A stretch of DNA of 64,000 nt, from positions 1 to 64,000 of the forward strand of contig JAUHYP010000001.1 of the NCBI GenBank assembly GCA_030426265.1, read 5' to 3'. The position numbers and the translations under genes were made by a program. Below are positions 1-6,382 of the stretch, piece by piece. Under the pieces are notes generated by a model. The model saw only the letters and a list, made by a program, of their open reading frames with translations. It made no database searches and had not been told where the DNA came from. Source of the DNA: Gammaproteobacteria bacterium (lineage in GTDB: Bacteria > Pseudomonadota > Gammaproteobacteria > Xanthomonadales > SZUA-36). The number at the start of each line of letters is the position of its first letter. Positions within the stretch are counted from its first letter, which is position 1.

Positions 1-377
1 CCCTGACCATCGGCGCCGATGGCGCCTGCGATGTGCCGGTGGAAGCCGGGCAGGGCGATGGTGTGCTGGCCACGGTCCGGGTGGGCGCCGACGGCAGCGT
101 GCGCCTGAGTGCGGCTACCGGTTCCGGCGTGACCGTGAATGGTGAACCTGTGACCGAGCTGGACCTGGCCGGCGGCGACGAGCTGCGGGTCGGTCGCAGC
201 CGCTTCATTCTCCAGGCCCCCGGCCTGCGTCCCGAACGCGTCCTCACCGGCGAAGCCACCCGGCCGCCACGCCCGACCTGGCCCTGGTGGCTCGCCGCCG
301 CCCTGCTCGCCGGCGCCGCCGCCCTCGCCTGGACCCAGGGCTGGCTCCCCATCAATCCGGGTGGCCCAACGCCATAA
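1..377 (+). CDS. FHA-like membrane protein, C-terminal part (5' end outside the window)
   Basis: The reading frame is open from position 3 and runs to a stop at 375-377, so the start lies upstream of the window. The visible 124 residues begin with LTIGADGACDVPV and continue through an alternating beta-strand region (VTVNGEPVTELDLAGGDELRVG), the pattern of a forkhead-associated domain or FHA-like beta sandwich that binds phosphothreonine peptides in many signalling proteins. A proline-rich linker (TRPPRPTWP) and one hydrophobic helix (WWLAAALLAGAAALAW) follow, with a short tail. Membrane anchoring near the C-terminus is seen; the FHA assignment is an inference from a partial domain. The next gene is convergent. 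Confidence 0.5.
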   Translation, partial: LTIGADGACDVPVEAGQGDGVLATVRVGADGSVRLSAATGSGVTVNGEPVTELDLAGGDELRVGRSRFILQAPGLRPERVLTGEATRPPRPTWPWWLAAALLAGAAALAWTQGWLPINPGGPTP

Positions 378-413
378 GCCTTCAGGGCTGCCCCGCCCGG
401 GGCCCCCGTCCGA

Positions 414-998
414 TCAACGCATGCGCGAGAGGCGCCAGGCCGGCGCCAGCAGCGCCATCATCAGGCTGTCGCGGCGTTGGCCGGCGACGTGCCAGCGTTC
501 CCGGCAGAGGCCTTCCTGGCGGAAGCCGAACTTGCCCAGCAGCGCCAGGCTGGCCGTGTTCTCCGGGTCGATGTCCGCTTCCAGGCGGTGCAGGGCGAAG
601 CGTTCGAAGCAGAGCTTGAGCATGCCGTCGAGCACCTCGGCGCCGTAGCCCTTGCGCCAGAACTGGCGATGGATGACGTAGCCGATTTCGGCGCGGTCGT
701 TGTCGCGGTGAATGTTGAACAGCGTGAATTTTCCGATGACCCGGCCCGTCTTCGGCAGGACGATGGCCCAGAAGGCGGCCGTGCCGCCCATCTGAAGTTG
801 CAGGTCCTCGCCGACCATGCGCGCGGCCTGTTCCAGTTCACGGATGGTGTGGGTGGACCAGTATTTCATGGTCTCGGGATCGGAGTAGATGGCGTACATG
901 CCGGGCGCGTCATCGGCGCACAAAGGGCGCAGCACCAGGCGGCGGGTGCTGAATTCGCAGGGTTTAACCTCCCTGCTCAGCGGTGTCGCAGCTTCCAT
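414..998 (-). CDS. GNAT family N-acetyltransferase (RimJ/RimL-like)
   Basis: Predicted protein of 194 residues with the acetyl-CoA-dependent GNAT fold. It opens with the usual strand FSTRRLVLRPL, has the central beta4-P-loop region (AEIGYVIHRQFWRKGYGAEVLDGML, where the R/Q-x-x-G-x-G/A motif is RKGYGA), and ends with the RimJ/RimL signature LHRLEADIDPENTASLALLGKFGFRQEG. The family acetylates protein N-termini or small amines; the substrate here is unknown. I chose the ATG at 998 because the family usually begins only a few residues before the first strand and because AGGGA lies about 11 nt upstream. This start overlaps the end of the upstream HEACH-motif gene by 22 bp, so the two are likely cotranscribed. 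Confidence 0.85.
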   Translation of the reverse strand: MEAATPLSREVKPCEFSTRRLVLRPLCADDAPGMYAIYSDPETMKYWSTHTIRELEQAARMVGEDLQLQMGGTAAFWAIVLPKTGRVIGKFTLFNIHRDNDRAEIGYVIHRQFWRKGYGAEVLDGMLKLCFERFALHRLEADIDPENTASLALLGKFGFRQEGLCRERWHVAGQRRDSLMMALLAPAWRLSRMR

Positions 999-1513
999 GT
1001 CGGTCGATCGTCCCTGTCGATGATTCCATGGGTGGCGAGAAAGTCTCTCGCATCCCCGGCGTCGCGCTCGAACCAGGCCCGCGCGCTCCCCAGTCTGAAA
1101 GAATAACCCCATGCGTCCATGTCCTGCATCATTCGATGCCGTCCAAGGCCCGGCAATTCATCGGCGAGGAGAATCTGGAGGTAGCACACGCCATTCTCCT
1201 CGTCGTAGTCACCGCCGGCGTCGGTGTCCAGCCCGTTTCGCCGTTCCGGGTCCATGCAGACGTAGTGGCAGGCCTCGTGAAGCACCGAGTGCAGGGGCGT
1301 GTCGGGGCGGGCCAGCAGGCGGTCGCCCACCAGGCCCGCTTCCTCGTCGCCCCAGTAGCTGCCGGGAATCTCCGCGCCCGGCGCCACCACGGACAGCGTC
1401 ATGCCGAATTGCCCGAGCAACCGTGAGACGGCATCAGGCGGCCCATCCTCCAGGCGCAGGACGCCGGGCGTGGTGGCTGGCAGGTCGTCGATGCGGCTCG
1501 CGGATTCGGACAT
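977..1513 (-). CDS. hypothetical protein with HEACH zinc-protease-like motif
   Basis: 178-residue soluble protein without a signal peptide or membrane segment. The notable feature is HSVLHEACHYVCMDPERR in the middle, an HExxH-type motif preceded by hydrophobic residues as in zinc metallopeptidases and related metal hydrolases. An acidic stretch (DTDAGGDYDEENGVCYLQ) follows, whose Glu/Asp residues could give a third ligand. I do not recognise the family with certainty. It is followed with overlap by a GNAT acetyltransferase, so the pair may act together. It could equally be a non-catalytic metal-binding protein. Activity and substrate are not deducible from the sequence. Confidence 0.65.
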   Translation of the reverse strand: MSESASRIDDLPATTPGVLRLEDGPPDAVSRLLGQFGMTLSVVAPGAEIPGSYWGDEEAGLVGDRLLARPDTPLHSVLHEACHYVCMDPERRNGLDTDAGGDYDEENGVCYLQILLADELPGLGRHRMMQDMDAWGYSFRLGSARAWFERDAGDARDFLATHGIIDRDDRPTWKLRHR

Positions 1514-1585
1514 CGGTTCAGGGCGGCAGGGGGACCTGGGCTATTATGCGCGCTGTCCATGACGAGACAAGGAACGCCGCCCGGC

Positions 1586-2743
1586 ATGAACCTCCTCTCC
1601 AGCTACCGGCGCCCGGTGGAACTGCTGCGCATCGCGGGCATGTTCACCTGGTTCTGCGCCGGGCTGCCGCTGCTGTTGCCGAGCATCATCTCGGAGGAGG
1701 GACTGTCGCTGCCACGCTACCTGGCCTGGTGGGGCTTCCACCTGGCCTTCGGCCTGGCCTACTGGAACGTGCTGCGTTACCGACCGGCGCGCACTTCCCT
1801 GCCACGCCGCATCATCCACATGGTGTTGTTGTCGGTCTGCGCGCTGGCGATCACCTACGTGTCGACCAGCGCCATCGGTGGCGTCCTGCTCCTCCCGCTG
1901 GCCGGCCTGCTGCCCTGGATGTTCCGGACGACCCCTGCCACGGCCATCCTGTTCGGGCTGTTCCTCCTGTTCGCGCCCCTGGTGTGGCGGGTTCCGGAGG
2001 CGCCACCCGCCGACAAGGCCTTCATCATCGGTTTCTTCCTGGTGGTCGCCCTGTTCATCTTCATCGGCTCGGTGGCCGCGGTGCGCGAACAGCGCGCCCG
2101 GGACGAGCTGCGCAAGCTCAACCACGAATTGCGCGCCACCCAGGCCCTGCTCGCGCAAAACACCCGCATTGCGGAGCGCGTGCGCATCGCGCGAGAGCTG
2201 CATGACCTCGTCGGCCATCACCTCACGGCGCTGACGCTCAATCTCGAAGTGGTCACCCACCTGGTCGAGGGCCGGGCGCTGAACCACGTGCAGCAGGCCC
2301 ACTCCCTGGCCAAGCTGCTGCTCGCCGACGTGCGCGAGGTGGTGAGCGACATGCGCCAGGACGACAAGGTCGATCTCGCCGCGGCTCTGCGCACCCTGGT
2401 AGAGGGCGTGCCCGCGCCGGCCATTCACCTGGACCTGCCCTCGGAGCAGGTCATGGTCGACCCGGACCGCGCCCAGGTCCTGCTGCGTTGCGCGCAGGAA
2501 ATCGTCACCAACTGCGTGCGCCATGCCCAGGCGCGCAACCTGTGGATTCGCGTTTCCTCGGCCCAGGACGGTCTGGCCTTGTCGGCGCGGGACGACGGCC
2601 GGGGCGTGGCGCGGGTGCATGCGGGCAATGGGCTTTCCGGCATGTCCGAGCGCCTGTTGTCCCTCGGCGGTAAACTGGAGATCGAGTCGGCAAAGGGCGC
2701 CGGCTTCACCCTGCATTTGTGGATGCCCCTGGAAGGAAAATAA
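1586..2743 (+). CDS. sensor histidine kinase, NarL/DesK type
   Basis: About 385 residues. The N-terminal half holds roughly six hydrophobic segments (for example FTWFCAGLPLLLPSII and FIIGFFLVVALFIFIGSVAAV) with no large periplasmic domain, the DesK/LiaS-like layout that senses within or near the membrane. A short coiled coil leads to a HisKA_3 dimerisation domain with the phosphoacceptor motif ARELHDLVGHH (His codon at 2201-2203). The HATPase_c domain follows, with an N-box (QEIVTNCVRHAQA) and G-box (DDGRGV, GNGLSGM). An ATG at 1559 is in frame, but 1586 has AAGGAA 12 nt upstream and is preferred. The partner response regulator begins 5 bp after the stop. The stimulus is unknown; the nearby exporter operon is a possible target (inference). 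Confidence 0.9.
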   Translation: MNLLSSYRRPVELLRIAGMFTWFCAGLPLLLPSIISEEGLSLPRYLAWWGFHLAFGLAYWNVLRYRPARTSLPRRIIHMVLLSVCALAITYVSTSAIGGVLLLPLAGLLPWMFRTTPATAILFGLFLLFAPLVWRVPEAPPADKAFIIGFFLVVALFIFIGSVAAVREQRARDELRKLNHELRATQALLAQNTRIAERVRIARELHDLVGHHLTALTLNLEVVTHLVEGRALNHVQQAHSLAKLLLADVREVVSDMRQDDKVDLAAALRTLVEGVPAPAIHLDLPSEQVMVDPDRAQVLLRCAQEIVTNCVRHAQARNLWIRVSSAQDGLALSARDDGRGVARVHAGNGLSGMSERLLSLGGKLEIESAKGAGFTLHLWMPLEGK

Positions 2744-2747
2744 GACG

Positions 2748-3389
2748 ATGATCAAAGTCATGCTGGTCGACGACCAGAACCTGGTGCGCAAGGGGGTGCG
2801 CAGTCTGCTCGAGCTGTCGGAAGAGATCGAGGTAATCGCCGAGGCGCCGGACGGCGCGGAGGCGGTGCGCATGATGGCCGAGGTGAACCCGGACGTGGTC
2901 CTGCTGGACATGCGCATGCCCGGCATGAACGGCGTGGAAGTGCTGCGCCAGCTCAAGGAAGGCGGCCAGCTGCCGCCCACCATCATTCTCACCACCTTCG
3001 ATGACGACGAACTCGTCCTGGCCGGCATTCGCAACGGCGCGAAGGGCTACCTGCTCAAGGACGTCTCACTGGACGAACTGGTCGGCGCCATCAAGACCGT
3101 CGCCGATGGCGGCTCCATCGTGAAGCCCGCCGTGACCGAGCGGCTGCTCAAGGGCCTGGAGCGCATGCAAACCGATTTCACGGCGCTGGACCGGCCGGAT
3201 CCGCTGACGGAGCGCGAGACGGAGATTCTTCGCCTGATGGCGGGGGGGTACTCCAACAAGGAAATCGCCAACTCGCTGGGCGTCGCCGAGGGGACCGTCA
3301 AGAACCACGTGTCCAACATCCTCTCCAAGCTGGGCGTACGCGATCGCACTCGGGCAGTGCTCAAGGCCTTCGAACTCGGCTTCGTGTGA
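2748..3389 (+). CDS. NarL/FixJ-type response regulator
   Basis: 213 residues. The receiver domain begins MIKVMLVDDQNLVRKG, with the acidic pair DD at residues 8-9, the phosphoacceptor Asp in VVLLDMRMPG (about residue 54), a Thr in LTTFDDDE and Lys in YLLKDVS. A LuxR-type helix-turn-helix fills the C-terminus: LTERETEILRLMAGGYSNKE and EGTVKNHVSNILSKLGV. It accepts phosphate from the histidine kinase immediately upstream, in an operon with 4 nt between the genes, and should bind DNA as a dimer. AAGGAA lies just ahead of the start. No target site was identified. Confidence 0.93.
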   Translation: MIKVMLVDDQNLVRKGVRSLLELSEEIEVIAEAPDGAEAVRMMAEVNPDVVLLDMRMPGMNGVEVLRQLKEGGQLPPTIILTTFDDDELVLAGIRNGAKGYLLKDVSLDELVGAIKTVADGGSIVKPAVTERLLKGLERMQTDFTALDRPDPLTERETEILRLMAGGYSNKEIANSLGVAEGTVKNHVSNILSKLGVRDRTRAVLKAFELGFV

Positions 3390-3410
3390 AATCGCTATAG
3401 CTGGCGGAGC

Positions 3411-3512
3411 GCCGCCTTACCCCCCTCTCCAGGACACGCCGTGAATCCATCCCTGGAGGCTTGGACTCGGCATCCCTGCCTCGTACAGTCCTGGAGAGGG
3501 GGGTAAGGCGGC
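3411..3512. repeat. 102-bp palindromic repeat, copy 1
   Basis: The outer 25 bp at 3411-3435 and 3488-3512 are perfect inverted repeats of each other (GCCGCCTTACCCCCCTCTCC at the left end). They enclose a roughly 52-bp core containing GGATTCACGGCGTGT in reverse orientation and GGCTTGGACTCGGCATCCC. The core is present in inverted orientation, nearly identical, in copy 2 at 3964-4071. It lies just after the response-regulator stop. It looks like a non-coding MITE or REP-like element and could also form a transcript-ending hairpin. Confidence 0.85.
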
Positions 3513-3574
3513 ACTCCTGGTATTGAAGCTTCGTTGCGGCCGCGTAGGCCTTGAGCACTGGGCGGTTTCTGGGG

Positions 3575-3841
3575 TTACAGGCGCGGGGTGTGGCGGCCGA
3601 GGAGGCTGAGCATGTGTTCCCAGAACTCGGTCCAGAGCTGGGTGGAGCGGGCGGGGGCGCTGAAGGCGTAGATGCCGAAGGCGAGGGCGACCCACCATTG
3701 CAGGCCGAAGTCCCAGCCCAGAAACCGTGACACGAGAAACGCCACCAGTCCACCGAACAGGAACCCGCAAAAGCCGCCGATCACCCCGGCAATCACCCGG
3801 TCCCCGAGCTTCGCTGTCTCCCGATCGTCATTGATGAACAT
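3575..3841 (-). CDS. small inner-membrane protein of unknown function
   Basis: 88 residues. It begins MFINDDRETAKLGDRVIAGV and has two hydrophobic segments: VIAGVIGGFCGFLFGGLVAFLVSRFL (glycine-rich) and LQWWVALAFGIYAFSA. The C-terminus is polar. The start is well supported by AGGAGG eight nucleotides upstream of the ATG at 3841. The gene stands alone between two copies of a palindromic repeat. I recognise no family. The glycine-rich first helix resembles small phage-holin-like or DUF-type membrane proteins, but that is only a resemblance. Confidence 0.65.
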   Translation of the reverse strand: MFINDDRETAKLGDRVIAGVIGGFCGFLFGGLVAFLVSRFLGWDFGLQWWVALAFGIYAFSAPARSTQLWTEFWEHMLSLLGRHTPRL

Positions 3842-3963
3842 GGGATCGACCTCCTGATTCGCTTGCTATCCGGCAACGCTGATGAAACGCGCCTCCCAGA
3901 ACATCCAGGCCGTTCATCTGAAGAACGACAAGGAACTTCGTCCCGCGAGAACATTGCTGAAGA

Positions 3964-4071
3964 GGGCCGCTCACTCCCCTCTCCTCGAGACTGTACGAGG
4001 CAGGGATGCCGAGTCCAAGCCCCCAGGGATGGGTTCACGGCGTGTCTTGAGGAGAGGGGGGTGAGTGGCCC
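3964..4071. repeat. palindromic repeat, copy 2 (inverted relative to copy 1)
   Basis: Imperfect terminal inverted repeats at 3964-3989 and 4046-4071 surround a core that matches the reverse complement of copy 1 over about 55 bp: GAGGCAGGGATGCCGAGTCC, then AAGCCCCCAGGGATG, then GGTTCACGGCGTGTC. The match between copies includes both the arms (CCCTCTCC and GGAGAGGG) and the core. This shows a dispersed element rather than two chance hairpins. No open frame in it looks coding. Confidence 0.85.
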
Positions 4072-4256
4072 CCACCCGGAAACCACACGCGACGGCTCAG
4101 CTGAGTCCAAGCCTGCCGGGAAGTATTTACAGCGCAGGCGAGAGCGACCGCACGTTTTGCGCGTAGCGCAAAGAGTAAGGGAGCGAAGCCGTAGCGCGTG
4201 GGTCCTGGGGAGAGGGGGTTAAGCCTCCCTCCCCCCGAAACCACGCGCGACCAAAG
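4072..4256. repeat. degenerate repeat remnants and nested hairpins
   Basis: This completes the gene-free stretch 3842-4259. At about 4093-4135 lies a degenerate core copy (GAGTCCAAGCC, then a CCGGGA block, then TTTACAGCG). At 4156-4172 is a perfect hairpin, TTTGCGC-GTA-GCGCAAA. At 4194-4248 the arms GCGCGTGG and CCACGCGC enclose GGGGAGAGGG and CCCTCCC blocks like the copy 1 and 2 arms. AACCACACGCGAC (4081-4093) and AACCACGCGCGAC (4239-4251) recur after two arms, as if units were inserted end to end. I see no gene here. Confidence 0.6.
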
Positions 4257-4259
4257 GCC

Positions 4260-4490
4260 TCAGGAAGCCTTGTCCAGGTAATCGAACTCGCGGGCGAGAT
4301 TCGATTTGCGATCGGTGACGATGGCTTCCAGTGTTTCCACCCGCTTGCGCAGGTCCTGGTCCAGCTTGTCGATTTTCGCCTCGAGCTCGCCGAGCTTGTC
4401 CTCGTCGGCCTTTCCGGCATAACGTGCACGGTAGGCTTCCAGAGCGCAGCCTGCGATGACGATCAGGGCGATGGCGGTCCACATTGACAT
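4260..4490 (-). CDS. PspB-like small membrane protein with coiled coil
   Basis: 76 residues: an N-terminal membrane helix (MWTAIALIVIAGCALEAYRA), then a charged helix with heptad character (KLGELEAKIDKLDQDLRKRV, ETLEAIVTD). Length, topology and the RxxxLExI segment resemble the phage-shock protein PspB, which works with PspC at the inner membrane under envelope stress. No pspA or pspC is next to it, so the assignment is structural analogy only. Three in-frame ATGs occur (4496, 4490, 4484); 4490 has GAGGGA seven nucleotides upstream. Two perfect palindromes lie in its upstream region (4516-4533 and 4552-4565). Confidence 0.6.
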   Translation of the reverse strand: MSMWTAIALIVIAGCALEAYRARYAGKADEDKLGELEAKIDKLDQDLRKRVETLEAIVTDRKSNLAREFDYLDKAS

Positions 4491-4515
4491 GATCATTTCC
4501 CTCTTTTCCGACCCA

Positions 4516-4565
4516 TGACCTGAACATAGGTCACGGACCACGGTCTCACCAGTGACACAAGTCAC
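4516..4565 (-). promoter_or_regulatory. two palindromes upstream of the PspB-like gene (candidate operators)
   Basis: TGACCT and AGGTCA with a 6-nt spacer (4516-4533), and GTGAC and GTCAC with a 4-nt spacer (4552-4565), are both perfect inverted repeats. Their centres are about 34 bp apart, upstream of the minus-strand start at 4490. The spacing would suit a dimeric regulator covering the promoter. No regulator can be named; a classical sigma-54 GG/GC promoter, as used by pspA, was not seen. Confidence 0.35.
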
Positions 4566-4670
4566 CCCTTGAAACCCCGGAACTCCGGCCCTATGCCAAG
4601 GTCCGACCCCCGGGGCCGCTCACCGGGGTCCCGCTTCGCGTCCAGAACAGAACAATCCGGTAAGGGAGCC

Positions 4671-5648
4671 ATGATCGAAGCCATCAATCTGCACAAACGC
4701 TACGGCGGATTCACCGCCGTGGACGACCTGAGTTTCCAGGTCGAGCCGGGCCAGGTGCTCGGTTTCCTCGGTCCCAACGGGGCCGGCAAGTCCACCACCA
4801 TGAAGATGCTCACCGGCTTCCTGTCGCCCACCTCGGGCACGGCGCGGATCCTGGGGCATGACATCCTGGACGACTCCCTGGCCGCGCGCCGCTGCATGGG
4901 CTACCTGCCCGAGGGCGCGCCCAGCTACGGCGAGATGACGGTTTCCGAGTTCCTGCGCTTCGTGGCGCGGGCGCGCGGGCTGGACGCCGGCGCGGTGGAT
5001 TCCGCCGCGGGCGCCGCCATGGAACGCCTCAACCTCGGCGGGGTGGTGCACCAGCCCATCGACACGCTGTCCAAGGGCTTCAAGCGCCGCGTGGGCCTGG
5101 CCCAGGCCATCCTGCACGACCCGCAGGTGCTGATCCTCGACGAGCCCACCGACGGCCTGGACCCGAACCAGAAGCACGAAGTGCGCCGCCTGATCCAGGA
5201 TATGGCCAGCGACAAGATCATCGTCATCTCCACCCACATCCTCGAGGAAGTGGAGGCGGTGTGTAATCGCGTGATGATCATTGCCCGTGGCCGCCTGCTC
5301 GCCGACGACACCCCGGCGGCGCTGGTGGCGCGCTCGCGTTATCACAACGCCGTGACCCTGGTGGTCGACAACGCCGAATCCGCCGCCAGCACCCTCAGCG
5401 AACTGCCGCAGGTGGCCAAGGCAGAAATCCGCGACGGCGCGCTGACGGTGTTCCCCGCCGGCGCAGGTCTGTTCGAGGCCGTATCCGGCGCCGTGGCGCA
5501 GCATGGCTGGCAGGTGCGCGAGTTGCGGCTGGAGAACGGCCGCTTCGACGAGGTGTTCCGCACCATCACCCGGGATGTCGACCCGAACACTGAACAGACT
5601 CCAGACCAGGAAGCCGGACATCATGCTGTCGTGGAGGAAGCCCGATGA
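4671..5648 (+). CDS. ABC transporter ATP-binding protein (GldA-like, ABC-2 type)
   Basis: 325 residues. Walker A is FLGPNGAGKSTTMKML (about residues 35-50), the Q-loop region is MGYLPEGAPSYGEMTV, the signature is LSKGFKRRVGLAQ, Walker B is QVLILDEPTDGLDPNQ and the H-loop is ISTHILEEVE. The C-terminal 90 residues form the extra domain typical of ABC-2 exporter ATPases. The ATG at 4671 has GGGAG just upstream. It energises the permease whose start overlaps its stop (ATGA at 5645-5648). With the GldG-like and DUF4340 proteins downstream it forms the four-gene cluster known from many proteobacteria. The transported substrate is unknown. Confidence 0.92.
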   Translation: MIEAINLHKRYGGFTAVDDLSFQVEPGQVLGFLGPNGAGKSTTMKMLTGFLSPTSGTARILGHDILDDSLAARRCMGYLPEGAPSYGEMTVSEFLRFVARARGLDAGAVDSAAGAAMERLNLGGVVHQPIDTLSKGFKRRVGLAQAILHDPQVLILDEPTDGLDPNQKHEVRRLIQDMASDKIIVISTHILEEVEAVCNRVMIIARGRLLADDTPAALVARSRYHNAVTLVVDNAESAASTLSELPQVAKAEIRDGALTVFPAGAGLFEAVSGAVAQHGWQVRELRLENGRFDEVFRTITRDVDPNTEQTPDQEAGHHAVVEEAR

Positions 5649-6382
5649 ACGCCGTGCTGACCGTCGCGCGCCGCGAACTCGCCGGCTACTTCGCCACCCC
5701 CGTCGCCTGGGTCTTCATCGTGATCTTCCTGGTCATGACCGGGGTGTTCACCTTCTACCTGGGCGGGTTCTACCAGCGCGGCATCGCCGACCTGGAGCCG
5801 TTCTTCCGTTTTCACCCCTGGCTGTACCTGTTCCTGGTGCCGGCCATCGCGATGCGCCTGTGGGCCGAGGAGCGCCGCGCCGGCACCATCGAGCTGCTGC
5901 TGACCCTTCCGCTGTCCCTGCCCCAGGCGGTGCTCGGCAAGTTCCTGGCCTCCTGGGTGTTCCTGGGCGTGTGCCTGGCGCTGACCTTCCCGACCTGGCT
6001 CACCGTGAACTACCTGGGCGACCCGGACAACGGCGCCATCCTCGCCGCCTACCTGGGCAGCTGGCTGATGGCGGGCGGCATGCTGGCCATCGGCTCGTGC
6101 ATGTCCGCGCTGACGCGCAACCAGGTGGTCGCCTTCATCCTGGCCGTGGTCGCGTGTTTCGCCTTCCTGCTCAGCGGACTGCCCTTCGTGCTGGAGCTGT
6201 TCAGCGGCTGGGCGCCGCAGGTGCTGGTGGACGCCATCGCCGGACTGAGCTTCCTGTCGCACTTCGCGGACATCTCCAGGGGCGTGATCGACCTGCGTGA
6301 CCTGGTGTATTTCGCCCTGGTCATCGGCTTCTGGCTGGCCGCCAACATGATCCTGCTGGAAATGAAGAAGGGCGAATCATGA
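5645..6382 (+). CDS. ABC-2 type permease (GldF-like)
   Basis: 245 residues with about six transmembrane helices: for example FATPVAWVFIVIFLVMTGVF, LYLFLVPAIAMRLWAEERR and VVAFILAVVACFAFLLSGLP. The segment RLWAEERRAGTIELLLTLPL after the second helix is the coupling region typical of GldF/ABC-2 permeases. The start codon overlaps the stop of the ATPase gene and the stop overlaps the start of the next gene (6379), so the set is translationally coupled. It forms the membrane channel of an exporter of unknown substrate. GldF in Bacteroidota is linked to gliding, but that role should not be assumed here. Confidence 0.9.
   Translation: MNAVLTVARRELAGYFATPVAWVFIVIFLVMTGVFTFYLGGFYQRGIADLEPFFRFHPWLYLFLVPAIAMRLWAEERRAGTIELLLTLPLSLPQAVLGKFLASWVFLGVCLALTFPTWLTVNYLGDPDNGAILAAYLGSWLMAGGMLAIGSCMSALTRNQVVAFILAVVACFAFLLSGLPFVLELFSGWAPQVLVDAIAGLSFLSHFADISRGVIDLRDLVYFALVIGFWLAANMILLEMKKGES

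Noticed and set aside
3863-4244. Small open frames within the repeat region
   Set aside because: They run through palindromic repeat arms in several frames, have Arg/Pro/Ser-rich translations and no ribosome sites.
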